46,317 bases of DNA from Bacteroidales bacterium (GTDB lineage: Bacteria > Bacteroidota > Bacteroidia > Bacteroidales > UBA1715). Where the stretch lies: NCBI GenBank assembly GCA_016714605.1, contig JADKDL010000029.1, positions 1-46,317 of the forward strand. Direction: 5' to 3'. Below the pieces are notes generated by a model, which saw only the letters and a program-made list of their open reading frames with translations, did no database searches and had not been told where the DNA came from. The position numbers and the translations under genes were made by a program. This document shows positions 9,810 to 18,010 of this stretch, one piece after another; position 1 is the first letter of the stretch, and every line of letters begins with the position of its first letter.

Positions 9810-10484
9810 ATGAAAAAGATTTCCTTTATAGCTGTTTTAATCATGATTTTTGGCTTAAACTCAATGTTTGCTGGTCACGGTTGGTCAAGAGTAAATTACC
9901 CTTCATCTACAATATTTACCGGTATAGTACAAGTAGATGGAAAGTATATTGCTGCAGGAGATGGAGTGGTAGGAATTTTTGTTGGCAATGAATGTAGAAT
10001 GGTTGCCGAAGTAAATGTTTCTGAAGAAGGTCTAAGTTATGTTTCAGCAGTAATTCATTGCTCAGATAGCTTAAAAGGTTCAGAAAAAGCTGTAATAAAA
10101 TATTGGAGTTCTAAAAATGACGCTATCTATGTTTTAGATACGATAGTAGAAACAAAGGTTCACGGAGATATTAGAGAGTTTCCAATTTCTATTAAATCTG
10201 GTGAAGTGGTTACTTCTGAAACTAAGAAATTAGTTGAAAAAGATGAGATTACTGTTTACCCAATTCCTTTCGGTAGCAATATTACAATTGAATCTACAAA
10301 ACCATTGAAAAAAGTTGTAATGTATGACAATTTAGGAAAAGTGGTTGCGAAAAACGTTGAAACATCTAAAAGCATTAATATTACAACTGGTGATTTTACA
10401 GACGGAATGTATTTCTTGTCTATAGAAGGTGTTGATGGTGAATCTACTACAAAAAAAGTGTTGAAAAATGCTGAAAGCAAATAA
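9810..10484 (+). CDS. Small T9SS type A sorting domain-containing secreted protein
   Basis: The 224-residue protein has a signal peptide (residues 1-21, ending MFAG). The middle holds a short beta domain of a type common in Bacteroidota cargo (GDGVVGIFVGNECR, then VAEV). The last 75 residues form a Por-secretion tail: ITVYPIPFGSNITIES, the central VVMYDNLGKVV, and the end DGMYFLSIEG followed by KKVL. The tail marks the protein for passage through the type IX secretion pore and, usually, anchoring to the cell surface. The start ATG at 9810 is chosen because it opens the signal peptide; an overlapping ORF in another frame from 9785 is a shadow. Function of the mature part is unknown. Confidence 0.86.
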   Translation: MKKISFIAVLIMIFGLNSMFAGHGWSRVNYPSSTIFTGIVQVDGKYIAAGDGVVGIFVGNECRMVAEVNVSEEGLSYVSAVIHCSDSLKGSEKAVIKYWSSKNDAIYVLDTIVETKVHGDIREFPISIKSGEVVTSETKKLVEKDEITVYPIPFGSNITIESTKPLKKVVMYDNLGKVVAKNVETSKSINITTGDFTDGMYFLSIEGVDGESTTKKVLKNAESK

Positions 10485-10566
10485 AAATTTTGCTATTTAA
10501 AGATAATTAATGATATTTGACTAATACAGCGGGTTTTTTTATGGTAGTAATTATTGTAAATTATAG

Positions 10567-10851
10567 ATGAATAAGGTAGTTAAAAAACAGAAAAAACAAA
10601 CTGTTGAAAGTACAAACACACAGGAGTCTTATTGTTTGATACTTTGTAATGATGAAGTAAACTCTTTTGAACATGTTATAAAATCGTTGATAGAAGTTTG
10701 TAGTCATGATTCAATTCAAGCCGAGCAATGTGCTTATATTGCTCATTTTAGAGGGGAATGCGATGTGAAAACAGGTACGATTTCTTTTATTGAAAATCTA
10801 AAAAAAGAAATGCACCATAGAGGTATTTCAACTATAATAGAAAAGATGTAA
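10567..10851 (+). CDS. clpS: ATP-dependent Clp protease adaptor ClpS
   Basis: ClpS delivers N-end-rule substrates to the ClpAP/ClpCP protease in the cytoplasm. The 94-residue protein has a basic, Gln-rich N-terminal extension of about 20 residues and then the ClpS core: LCNDEVNSFEHVIKSLIEVC (the ND and the hydrophobic pocket region), QAEQCAYIAHFRGECDVKTG, and a final helix ending GISTIIEKM. This matches the Bacteroidota form of ClpS, with a VCSH-type segment and His in the AHF motif. It is a single gene between a T9SS cargo gene and tRNA-Ser. Confidence 0.9.
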   Translation: MNKVVKKQKKQTVESTNTQESYCLILCNDEVNSFEHVIKSLIEVCSHDSIQAEQCAYIAHFRGECDVKTGTISFIENLKKEMHHRGISTIIEKM

Positions 10852-10867
10852 AAAAGAATAGGTAAAA

Positions 10868-10899
10868 TTTGGTTTTATTTATTTAAAAAACTATTTTTG
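10868..10899 (+). promoter_or_regulatory. Bacteroidota promoter of tRNA-Ser
   Basis: TTTG at 10868-10871 and TATTTTTG at 10892-10899, separated by 20 nt, fit the TTTG/TAnnTTTG consensus. The tRNA begins 18 nt downstream. Confidence 0.75.
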
Positions 10900-10916
10900 C
10901 ACAACAATTTTGGAAA

Positions 10917-11003
10917 GGAGGGATGGGTGAGTGGCTGAAACCACCAGTTTGCTAAACTGACGTACGGGTAACCGTACCGCGGGTTCGAATCCCGCTCCCT
11001 CCG
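10917..11003 (+). tRNA. tRNA-Ser (anticodon GCT)
   Basis: The acceptor arms GGAGGGA (10917-10923) and TCCCTCC (10996-11002) pair fully, with discriminator G at 11003. The anticodon loop reads TTGCTAA, giving GCT, which reads AGC and AGT codons. A long variable arm (GTACGG, loop, CCGTAC) marks a class II serine tRNA. The T arm GCGGG-TTCGAAT-CCCGC is perfect. CCA is not encoded. A promoter precedes it and a strong terminator follows 8 nt later, so it is a single-gene unit. Confidence 0.96.
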
Positions 11004-11010
11004 CTCAAAA

Positions 11011-11046
11011 AAAAGGTCAGCAATTTTATTGCTGACCTTTTTTTTG
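11011..11046 (+). terminator. Rho-independent terminator after tRNA-Ser
   Basis: Stem AAAGGTCAGCAA with its complement TTGCTGACCTTT closes a short T-rich loop and is followed by a T run. Confidence 0.88.
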
Positions 11047-11227
11047 CCTTTGATTCAACTATTACCGTTGAAGGACTCATTAAAATAAATTTTTGTTTTC
11101 TCTTTAGTCTTAAGAAAAATTTAATTGAATATTTTTAACATTATACTTTTATGTTGGATCTATAAAGTTTTGAGTGTGTAATTTCAAATTTAATTTTTTT
11201 TATTCTTTCCTTATCACCTAACAAGTA

Positions 11228-11593
11228 TTAAATCCAGTTCCATGCATACCAAATACTAAAGCAATTTATTATTAACCCAAATACAATTAAAAATTTATCG
11301 TAAGCAGAAGGATATGATGGTAAACCAATCAAATTAAATAGAAATAAAATGAGAGCCATAATTATGTTTACCCATCTATTGCTCTGTAAAGGAAGTATAA
11401 GCGTTAAAAATATCATAATAATTGGCAGTAGCATAAAGGCTGCAATTCCCAACCATTGCATTTGCGAAATTTTCTTTCCTGCAATTTCTCCAGGTACAAA
11501 ATCTCCTGCGAAAATGCGAATTACATCACCAAGCAAATAGGTAAACATGAGCATAACCCAAAGAGCAGTAAGCTTTATCTGAACTGGATTCAT
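11228..11593 (-). CDS. DUF6326-like small membrane protein
   Basis: The 121-residue protein has four predicted membrane helices (about residues 8-28, 45-68, 73-92, 98-118). It begins MNPVQIKLTALWVMLMFTYLLGDVIRIFAG, a pattern I associate with DUF6326, with a polar loop GEIAGKKISQMQW between the first two helices. No catalytic residues stand out. It is the last gene of the minus-strand cassette that starts near 15,040, 54 nt after the DUF4395 gene. About 180 nt of AT-rich sequence without a gene lie beyond it before the tRNA terminator. Confidence 0.7.
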   Translation of the reverse strand: MNPVQIKLTALWVMLMFTYLLGDVIRIFAGDFVPGEIAGKKISQMQWLGIAAFMLLPIIMIFLTLILPLQSNRWVNIIMALILFLFNLIGLPSYPSAYDKFLIVFGLIINCFSIWYAWNWI

Positions 11594-11647
11594 ATCGTTT
11601 ATTTATAAAAATATTTAAAATTATGTTTCTTTACAAAACTACATGAT

Positions 11648-12283
11648 TTAAAAAAGTGATGTAGGTGCAATACTATAATAATTATTAAACAATAAAGCCG
11701 AAATCACAATAATTACTATAAATCCAATCAATATAAGTATTTGCTTTACTGATGTTTTTTGTATGTCTTGTTTGTTCTTCACGTCGCAAACTTCTCCCGG
11801 ACAGTATTGTGCTTTTTCTTTATAAAAAATTTTATAAAATAAGCAACCAAGACAAATTCCAAATACAGATTCGAAAAATAAAAATATCAGACAAAAAAGA
11901 CAAAGTATGCCGCATATTGGACTATACGTATTTAGAATTACTGTAAGAACGAACAATATAGCTGCCATAGCAATTCCAATTTTCCATGCGAATTTTTTTT
12001 GTGCTGCTCCCACATATTCCGGTGTCTGTCTGCTTACTATCAATCGACCTAGTATGAGGGTAGGCGATAATCTTGGACTTATATATACTCGTATTAAAAA
12101 ATCAATTAAAAAAAATGTCATTACATATTTAATCATTATAAAATTCTGAGTAAAAATCACTTGCATTTGTGAAATAAATGCAAAAAGAAATAATATCCCT
12201 GCCGAAGCCCTTATTTCTCTTTCATTTAATACCGGAATATTGTAGCCTTCTACAGTTTCTCCAAAATTTGTTCTTTTTTCCAT
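11648..12283 (-). CDS. DUF4395 domain-containing membrane protein
   Basis: The 211-residue protein has the DUF4395 signature: an N-terminal VLNEREIRASAGILF segment, the RVYISPRLSPTLILGRL helix end, and QTPEYVGAAQKKFAWKIG. Four to five membrane helices are predicted. The second half is rich in cysteine: CGILCLFC, a CLGC motif and YCPGEVC in the loop before the last helix. A final helix lies near 185-205. In other organisms DUF4395 genes often sit beside thioredoxin or rhodanese-like genes, so a role in thiol or sulfur chemistry at the membrane is a reasonable inference, unproven. Here it follows a cysteine-desulfurase-like gene by 34 nt. Confidence 0.82.
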   Translation of the reverse strand: MEKRTNFGETVEGYNIPVLNEREIRASAGILFLFAFISQMQVIFTQNFIMIKYVMTFFLIDFLIRVYISPRLSPTLILGRLIVSRQTPEYVGAAQKKFAWKIGIAMAAILFVLTVILNTYSPICGILCLFCLIFLFFESVFGICLGCLFYKIFYKEKAQYCPGEVCDVKNKQDIQKTSVKQILILIGFIVIIVISALLFNNYYSIAPTSLF

Positions 12284-12317
12284 AAGTATATTTTTATAGT
12301 ATTTTTAAATTGTGTTT

Positions 12318-14277
12318 TTAGTTAAAGATTTTTTTTATTGTTTCTTGTTTAATTAATTCAATGATCTGTTTTTTATTAGTCGCTTTGTTTATAATTTCTT
12401 TTTTCGAAATATTTGATTCTTCTAAAGATTCTAGAAAGGTATCGACTTCTGTAATAGTATTATATATGCCAAAACTTATACGAACTACACCCGGTAATTT
12501 TACTTTAGGAAATAATCTTGTAATTAATCCTTGAAATTTTTCTAAGCCAGGTCCTATATTGTGTATTTTTTTAACCATAATATGTGCACAGTGGCAACCG
12601 TACCTAACTCCAATACCCTCATTAAATGCTAGTTGATTTGCTGTTTTTGATGGTAAAGCGTTTTTTGCAATAAAAACTATTACTCCACCTTTATTTTCGG
12701 TTATTGAAGCATCTATTTGTTTTAATCCGAAAACGCTTATATTTTCATTTTTAGCCAATCCATTTAACACATGCGAGGTGAGCAATTTCTCATAGGAGGA
12801 GATGGTATGCATACCAATTTTTTCTAGAAGCAATAATGCTTTTCCTAGTGCTGCAATTCCGCCAACATTTGCTTCGCCCGATTGAATAATTTGTTGCTTT
12901 ATTGACTGTGGAAAATTAAGTAATTCTTTTTTCGCCAGTAGCACTCCTGTGCCAAAAGGAGCATAGGTCTTATGTGCTGAAAATGCCAAATAATCGATAT
13001 TGCACAGTAGCACATCGGTTTTTTTGTGTGCAACCATTTGAGCTGCATCAACGAGCAGTTGTGCTTTATAATGGTGTGCTATTCTGCTTATTTCTTCAAG
13101 ATTATTGTAACTGCCCATTACATTTGAAGCTCCGGTTACAGCAACCATTATAATTCTTTGTTTGCCATAAATACAATCTTTATTGTATGCTTTGAGTGTA
13201 GCTTCTAATTCGGGCAAGTTTATAAATCCGTCAGAATCAACTGATAATGGCAGGTGCTTATGACCGGAAATATTTCGCCAAGGAAGTTCGTTAGAGTTGT
13301 GTTCAAGGTAAGTATTTAATACAACAGGTTCTATCTCTTTATTTTCGGCAAAACTGAGGTTTTCTGCTACCAAATTTATTGCTTCTGTAGTGTTGCTTGT
13401 GAATAATATATCATAAATAGATTCCGGTGCGTTTAAAAATTTAGAGCAGATGGTTTTTACTTCCGGAATCATTTCTTTATGCAATATTTCTGGTTGTTGC
13501 CAGACATTCCATACTGTATTCCAAATGGGAATGAATGTAGGTGTACTAGCCCCATTATCGAAGTTTATAAATGCTTTGTTCCCGGTTGTTGTTGGCACCG
13601 TTTTATTATAGCCAATTAGCAATTTTCTTAATCTTTCAAGTAGTTCGTTTCCTTTTAAATTTAGAAGATCGTCGTTGAAAAGTATGCTGTGTGCATTGGA
13701 GTGGTTAAAGATTGATCTACCGGAAAATATATCATTACCGTATTTTCTAATTAGAATTAGAGCCTTGGCAAAAGCAATTATATTTATAATAGCAGGTGTT
13801 CCTGCTTCAAATCTTTCAGCATTTTTTTCCCAGATACCCAGTCTTTAGCAACCAATCGTGCTGTTCCTCCACCTACATAGAGAGGTTTTAGTTTAGATAT
13901 GCGCTGCTTTTTTACCGCTATAGTCCATACGCCTAGTGGTAATCCAATTTCATTACTCGAAACAGATTTATATTCGCCTTCTTTTAGTTGCAATTTAAGG
14001 GCTTCAAAATTTCTAAGATTACAAAAAATGGTTACATATTTTTAGAATCGGCTTGTAGATATTTTGATACAATTTCTCTTGCTTTGTCAAATAAGAACGT
14101 GGTGGCTATGGAATTATATCCACTGCCTCGGTGCACGTTCGAATAGGTTTCTAAGGCTGCAAATACTGCATTGTGCAATTCTTGAAAGACTTCTGTATGG
14201 CTAGTATTATCAGTCTTTTTGTTTATCGGTTTTGAAGCATTAGGTTTGTTTAATGTTTCGGTTTCGGTTATGTGCAT
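12318..14277 (-). CDS. Two-part class V aminotransferase/cysteine desulfurase-like protein, with two one-base frameshifts
   Basis: Three collinear pieces (14277-14032, 13993-13784, 13622-12318) join into about 653 residues if one base is added to each of the T runs at 14039-14043 and 13822-13828 (plus strand). The N-terminal ~215 residues look like a shortened class V fold (NVHRGSGYNS, IGLPLGV, GGGTARLV, RFEAGTPAIINIIAFAKAL) without a PLP lysine. The C-terminal ~420 residues are a complete class V domain: FDNGASTPTF start, SNTTEAINLVAE, VDAAQMVAHK, the PLP lysine in FSAHKTYAPFGTG, and RYGCHCAH at the position of the catalytic Cys loop in SufS-type desulfurases. I recall long proteins of this two-part type in other Bacteroidota. 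Likely reaction: PLP-dependent removal of sulfur or a related group from an amino acid; the substrate is not known. It follows the XRE gene by 24 nt. Confidence 0.85.
13822..13828 (-). other. Frameshift site in the class V aminotransferase gene (7-base run, 8 expected)
   Basis: On the minus strand GGG followed by seven A gives GKKM-LKD; eight A give GKKNAERFEAGTPAI, the conserved continuation. Confidence 0.78.
14039..14043 (-). other. Second frameshift site in the class V aminotransferase gene (5-base run, 6 expected)
   Basis: On the minus strand five A lead to a stop (SKNM); six A give DSKKYVTIFCN and an open frame into the next piece. Confidence 0.75.
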
Positions 14278-14301
14278 ATACTTTTTTTATTAATTTGAAA
14301 A

Positions 14302-14547
14302 CTATTTTGTGTCCTCTTCAAATGAAATTGAAAAAACTGAATCTAACGGGGTTTCAAATACTTTTGCAATTCTAAATGCAAGTTCTAGTGTAGGGAAATA
14401 TTTTCCGTTTTCTATTGCTACTATTGTTTGTCTGGTCACTCCGGTAAGGTCTGCCAACCGCTGTTGGGTCATTTCATCAGAGTTAAATCGCAATTTTCTG
14501 ATATTATTGCTAATTTTGCATTTCTTTATTTTACAACATTCACTCAT
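14302..14547 (-). CDS. XRE-family helix-turn-helix regulator
   Basis: The 81-residue protein is a single HTH_3 domain: NNIRKLRFNSDEMTQQRLADLTGVTRQTIVAIENGKYFPTLELAFRIAKVF spans the five helices, with recognition helix TRQTIVAIE. It resembles the small YozG-like regulators that are often paired with a small membrane protein carrying a DERDKxIELKA motif, and such a gene lies 2 nt upstream here. The pair is probably co-expressed and the regulator may act on its own promoter near 15,050. A Cys-rich N-terminus (CCKIKKC) is unusual for such a short regulator and could make it redox or metal responsive, which is only an inference. Confidence 0.9.
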   Translation of the reverse strand: MSECCKIKKCKISNNIRKLRFNSDEMTQQRLADLTGVTRQTIVAIENGKYFPTLELAFRIAKVFETPLDSVFSISFEEDTK

Positions 14548-14549
14548 AG

Positions 14550-15006
14550 CTAAACTCCACTTCTATAAAAATATAACTTTGCTGTTTCTGATATAATTGA
14601 TGCCAAGAACCCCGAAGCAATCAGCGTTATAAGCATTACCCAAATTTCCTTACCCATAGCTAAGAATCCCATAGATAACATAAAACCGATTATGAAAATC
14701 CAGTGTGCAATTCTCACCGCTTTTAGTTCTATCATTTTGTCTCTTTCATCAGATATACTCGACAAATCTTCTTGTGTAACTATTTTGTTGATGATTGCAA
14801 ATACTATATGAACAATTATTTGCATAACTATTGAAATTGGAATTAAAATAAAAAATGCTTTTCCCAAAAAAAGATAGATCTTCTAGTATTGCCGGATTGA
14901 CCAGATAGTATTGTTTGTAAACATAAAATGAATACATACTCAGTGTAATGATTGATGTAATTATTGACACTAATAAGAGCTTTTGTTTTTCACACATATT
15001 CCACAT
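14550..15006 (-). CDS. Small membrane protein of an XRE-regulator pair, one-base frameshift
   Basis: Two overlapping frames (15006-14749 and 14867-14550) join into about 151 residues if the seven-base run at 14866-14872 is six bases long; here the sequence has one base too many. The repaired junction reads EDLSFLGKAFFILIPISIV. Four membrane helices are seen, with the cytoplasmic motif ISDERDKMIELKAVRIAHW between the second and third, and an end YFYRSGV. I know this motif from small membrane proteins encoded next to YozG-like XRE regulators, and the XRE gene follows after 2 nt. Start could be ATG at 15006 or 14997. Function unknown. Confidence 0.78.
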
Positions 15007-15048
15007 TTTTGAATGATTTGTTTTACAATTAGTAATATATATTTGTCA

Positions 15049-15079
15049 CAAAGATAAAAAAAATATACACAAAGTCAAA
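15049..15079 (-). promoter_or_regulatory. Bacteroidota promoter of the minus-strand XRE/aminotransferase/DUF4395 cassette
   Basis: Read on the minus strand: TTTG (complement of 15076-15079), 19 nt, then TATCTTTG (complement of 15049-15056). Transcription would begin near 15,042, about 36 nt before the ATG at 15006. Both boxes match the consensus. Confidence 0.7.
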
Positions 15080-15343
15080 TATATTATACATTAATTTTGA
15101 GAGATTGATTTTTTTAATATTTTTTTAAGTGTTATTCGTATCTTTATTGAAGGAATTGTTAAAAAATTACAAAGAAAAGAATGAGCTATTTTATTTTTTA
15201 TTAACACCGCAAATAGTTTTTTTTAAGATTTCAGAAATATTTCACTAAATTTAATATGAATTAAATCAATAAATTATGTGTTATTTAGTGAAGCATATTT
15301 GCAGACTTATTTGCTAATAATGAACCTTTCATAATTATTTTAT
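15080..15343. other. AT-rich intergenic region between divergent genes
   Basis: With the minus-strand promoter this makes a gap of about 340 nt between 15007 and 15343. I see no ORF, RNA or clear repeat in it. A sequence CATATTTGC near 15,294 is a poor -7 candidate for the downstream PHP gene. Confidence 0.5.
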
Positions 15344-16720
15344 ATGAAAAGAATTTTCACTTTCATTATCGGTATCTTAACTGGTATTGTATTAAATGCA
15401 CAACGACCTTCTATAGGTGGGTATACTGTGTATTATGGTGATTTACATAATCATTCGAATGTTTCTGATGGCTCAGGAAGTCCGGCAACGGCTTATAATT
15501 ATGCAAAAAACATAGCAAAGCTAGACTTTTTCAGTTTGACAGATCATTCAGGTTCTATTACATCGACTGAATGGACAGATGTAAAAAATCAGGCAAATGC
15601 GTATAATCAAGATGGCATATTTACTGCGTTTTATGGATTTGAATGGTCTTCATTCGGCAACTATGGTCATGTTGCTGTAATCAATACCGAAGATTATTGT
15701 GCAACTGCTACACCAACAAATACTTTTAGCGGTCTCGTTTCTTGGTTAGCTTCACGACCAAATGGTATTGCCTTTTTTAATCACCCAGGTAGAGAAGACG
15801 CAATAGGTAGTGAATTCAGTCATTTTGCAACTGCGCCATCAAATCAGTTTGTGGGTATAGAGCTTTGGAATAAAGGAAATGGTTTGAATGTTTATTATTA
15901 TAATGATGGTTATTATACTGGAGATAACAATAAAAGCTATTTTGACGAAGCACTTTCTCGTGGTTGGAAAATTGGTGCAGCAGGAGCTGGCGACAATCAC
16001 AGTGCTACATGGGGAACCGCTTATCCATCGCGTTTAGCAATTTTAGCAAACAACCTAACCCGTGCCAATTTGTTAGCTGCAATGCAAGCAAAAAGATTCT
16101 ATACGACTATGGATAAGAATATTGCTTTATCATTTAAAGTAAATGGAGCAGAAATGGGTAGTACCGTAGTTTCCGGAGCTAATACAATACAAATTCAGGC
16201 TAGTGATGCTGATAATGAGATTTTTAAAAAAGTTATATTGTTCGACAAAAATCATAATGTAGTTTCAACTTGGTCACCAAATCATACCACAGTAAATATT
16301 TCGTCAAGTTTAACAGTTCGCGATGGAGATTTTTATTATGTAAAAGTAACTCAAACTGATGGCAATGAGGCTATTTCATCCCCTATTTTTGTAAGTAGTA
16401 GCAGTAGTTCAAATAAAGCTCCTGTAAGTTCAATTACAAGTCCGTGTATTGGTGCTTCTTTCATTGCTCCGGGTTTTATTTCTATCGAGGCATCTGCAAT
16501 TGATGCCGATGGTAAAATTGCTAAAGTTGAATTTTATCAAGGTTCAATAAAATTGGGTGAAGATTTAACGAGCCCTTTCTCATATAATTGGTCTGGAGTC
16601 GGTGCCGGAAATTATTACCTTACTGTTATTGCTACTGATAATGTTGGAGCTAAAACTTTATCATCGGTAATTTCCATTTCGGTAGTACAAGATTTGAGTA
16701 AATCTTGTACATGTCATTAA
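15344..16720 (+). CDS. Secreted PHP-domain (CehA/McbA-type) metallohydrolase with C-terminal Ig-like domain
   Basis: The 458-residue protein has a signal peptide (residues 1-20, ending LNAQ). The PHP metal site is complete: GDLHNHSNVSDGSG, SLTDHSG, FYGFEWSS, FFNHPGRED and AGDNHSATWG. This set fits the CehA/McbA family of metal-dependent phosphoesterase-like hydrolases, which in cultured relatives act on esters or other substrates outside the cytoplasm; the substrate here is not known. Residues about 340-450 form an Ig-like module of the type APVSSITSPCIGASF, DADGKIAKVEFYQG, FSYNWSGVGAG. The protein ends shortly after this domain in CTCH, without a T9SS tail. A terminator follows. Confidence 0.88.
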   Translation: MKRIFTFIIGILTGIVLNAQRPSIGGYTVYYGDLHNHSNVSDGSGSPATAYNYAKNIAKLDFFSLTDHSGSITSTEWTDVKNQANAYNQDGIFTAFYGFEWSSFGNYGHVAVINTEDYCATATPTNTFSGLVSWLASRPNGIAFFNHPGREDAIGSEFSHFATAPSNQFVGIELWNKGNGLNVYYYNDGYYTGDNNKSYFDEALSRGWKIGAAGAGDNHSATWGTAYPSRLAILANNLTRANLLAAMQAKRFYTTMDKNIALSFKVNGAEMGSTVVSGANTIQIQASDADNEIFKKVILFDKNHNVVSTWSPNHTTVNISSSLTVRDGDFYYVKVTQTDGNEAISSPIFVSSSSSSNKAPVSSITSPCIGASFIAPGFISIEASAIDADGKIAKVEFYQGSIKLGEDLTSPFSYNWSGVGAGNYYLTVIATDNVGAKTLSSVISISVVQDLSKSCTCH

Positions 16721-16779
16721 AAAGAAATCTAAGATAATAAATTGAATATTATGAAGAAAATAAAAAATTGAGTGATTTG

Positions 16780-16815
16780 AAAGACCGCTCTTTTTCAAGT
16801 AGGCGGTCTTTTTTA
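16780..16815. terminator. Terminator between convergent genes (PHP protein and glycosyltransferase)
   Basis: AAAGACCGC pairs with GCGGTCTTT across a loop of about 15 nt and is followed by T; the A/T flanks allow use from both sides. Confidence 0.82.
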
Positions 16816-16842
16816 TTATTTAACAAATTATTTATTAGCTTT

Positions 16843-17901
16843 TTATAGATTTGTACATTCCTGCAAAGCTTTGTCTATTGCAGCAAAAAGCACATTATTA
16901 TCGGTCTGATTATAATTATTTATTTTTTCTTGAAATGCATCCAAATCATATAAGAAAGCCTTAATTCCATCGGCATTTAAAGTAGAAAACATTCTGCCAA
17001 ACTCCATTTTTTCAACATATGCTGCATTTACATACTGTTCAAATTGACTTGGTATAGGTATGGCACAAATAGGTTTTTTTAAATAAACTGCCTCAGATAT
17101 AAAAGAGTAACCGCCGTTTGCAATTACGGCTTTGGCAGTACGAAAATAATTTATAAATTCCTCTTCACTGAATTTTTTCATTTGCACATTTCCATGATCT
17201 TCCTCTTTATTAAACCCATAAAGATAGAATTTTTCATGTTTCATTGATTTTAATAGTTCTAATATTCCGTTTTTACCATAAGAAGATTGATATACAAGTA
17301 TATGATTCTCAATAGAACTTTTGCTGTTTAGAATTTCATTTCTAATAATTGGAGGAACCAAAGCGGTGTCTTTTTTCTTGATTGTAACATCAAAAAAACT
17401 TGAAATTAGATATCGATTACTGAAGGGAACTTTTGCTTGAATTACATTTTTTGCTACCCAATAATTATTCTTTTCATCATCAGGAATTGCTATGTCAAGT
17501 TTTGCTCTATCAATTACTTGCATATTATCAATACTTATAATTGGCAGTCTATGTTGCTTGGCAAAGAAATAAGAAAAAGATTCAAAATCAGAAATAATAA
17601 TATCTGGTTTGAAGCTTTCATGAATTTCTTTATATTTTTTGAAATTTACAATTAGATTTTCAGGAGCATTTTTAAGGTTCAACGTAAATGTTCTATATTT
17701 TGAAATTTCACCATCTTTAAATCCGAAATGAAATCCTTTTATTTCATGTGTTTCTTTCGGGAAAGCCTTTTTTAGAAAAAGGTATGCTCGGTCGCTTGAA
17801 ACAATCCTTAATTCGTGATTTTTTATTAAATGTTCAATGATCACTTTTGCTCGTGTAGCGTGACCCATGCCTTCTCCGGGCACTCCGTATAGTATTTTCA
17901 T
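16843..17901 (-). CDS. Glycosyltransferase of the MGT/MJ1255 type (GT-B fold)
   Basis: The 352-residue protein has the GT-B N-terminal start ILYGVPGEGMGHATRAKVIIEHL, where the Gly-rich GEGMGHATR loop is typical of MurG/UGT-like enzymes. The C-terminal half has a nucleotide-sugar-binding region with FRTAKAVIANGGYSFISEAVYLKKPICAIPIPSQFEQYVNAAYVEKM, including the GG and the E...Q pattern of these enzymes. It likely transfers a sugar to a lipid or small acceptor in the cytoplasm or at the inner membrane. It lies upstream of, and on the same strand as, no close partner; the PAP2 gene, 109 nt before it, could be in the same transcript. Acceptor and donor unknown. Confidence 0.85.
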   Translation of the reverse strand: MKILYGVPGEGMGHATRAKVIIEHLIKNHELRIVSSDRAYLFLKKAFPKETHEIKGFHFGFKDGEISKYRTFTLNLKNAPENLIVNFKKYKEIHESFKPDIIISDFESFSYFFAKQHRLPIISIDNMQVIDRAKLDIAIPDDEKNNYWVAKNVIQAKVPFSNRYLISSFFDVTIKKKDTALVPPIIRNEILNSKSSIENHILVYQSSYGKNGILELLKSMKHEKFYLYGFNKEEDHGNVQMKKFSEEEFINYFRTAKAVIANGGYSFISEAVYLKKPICAIPIPSQFEQYVNAAYVEKMEFGRMFSTLNADGIKAFLYDLDAFQEKINNYNQTDNNVLFAAIDKALQECTNL

Positions 17902-18010
17902 AGTTTTATGTTTTTCTTAAATTTTGTGTTTTTTTTAATAAATATTGTAATAAATTGTAGAAGTATTTCTTAATATGTTTGAGTTTTTTTAAATTTAATT
18001 TTCAATGTTC

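Noticed and set aside
9785..9991. Short ORF of 68 codons overlapping the T9SS cargo gene
   Set aside because: It is a shadow in another frame; the gene from 9810 has signal peptide and sorting tail.
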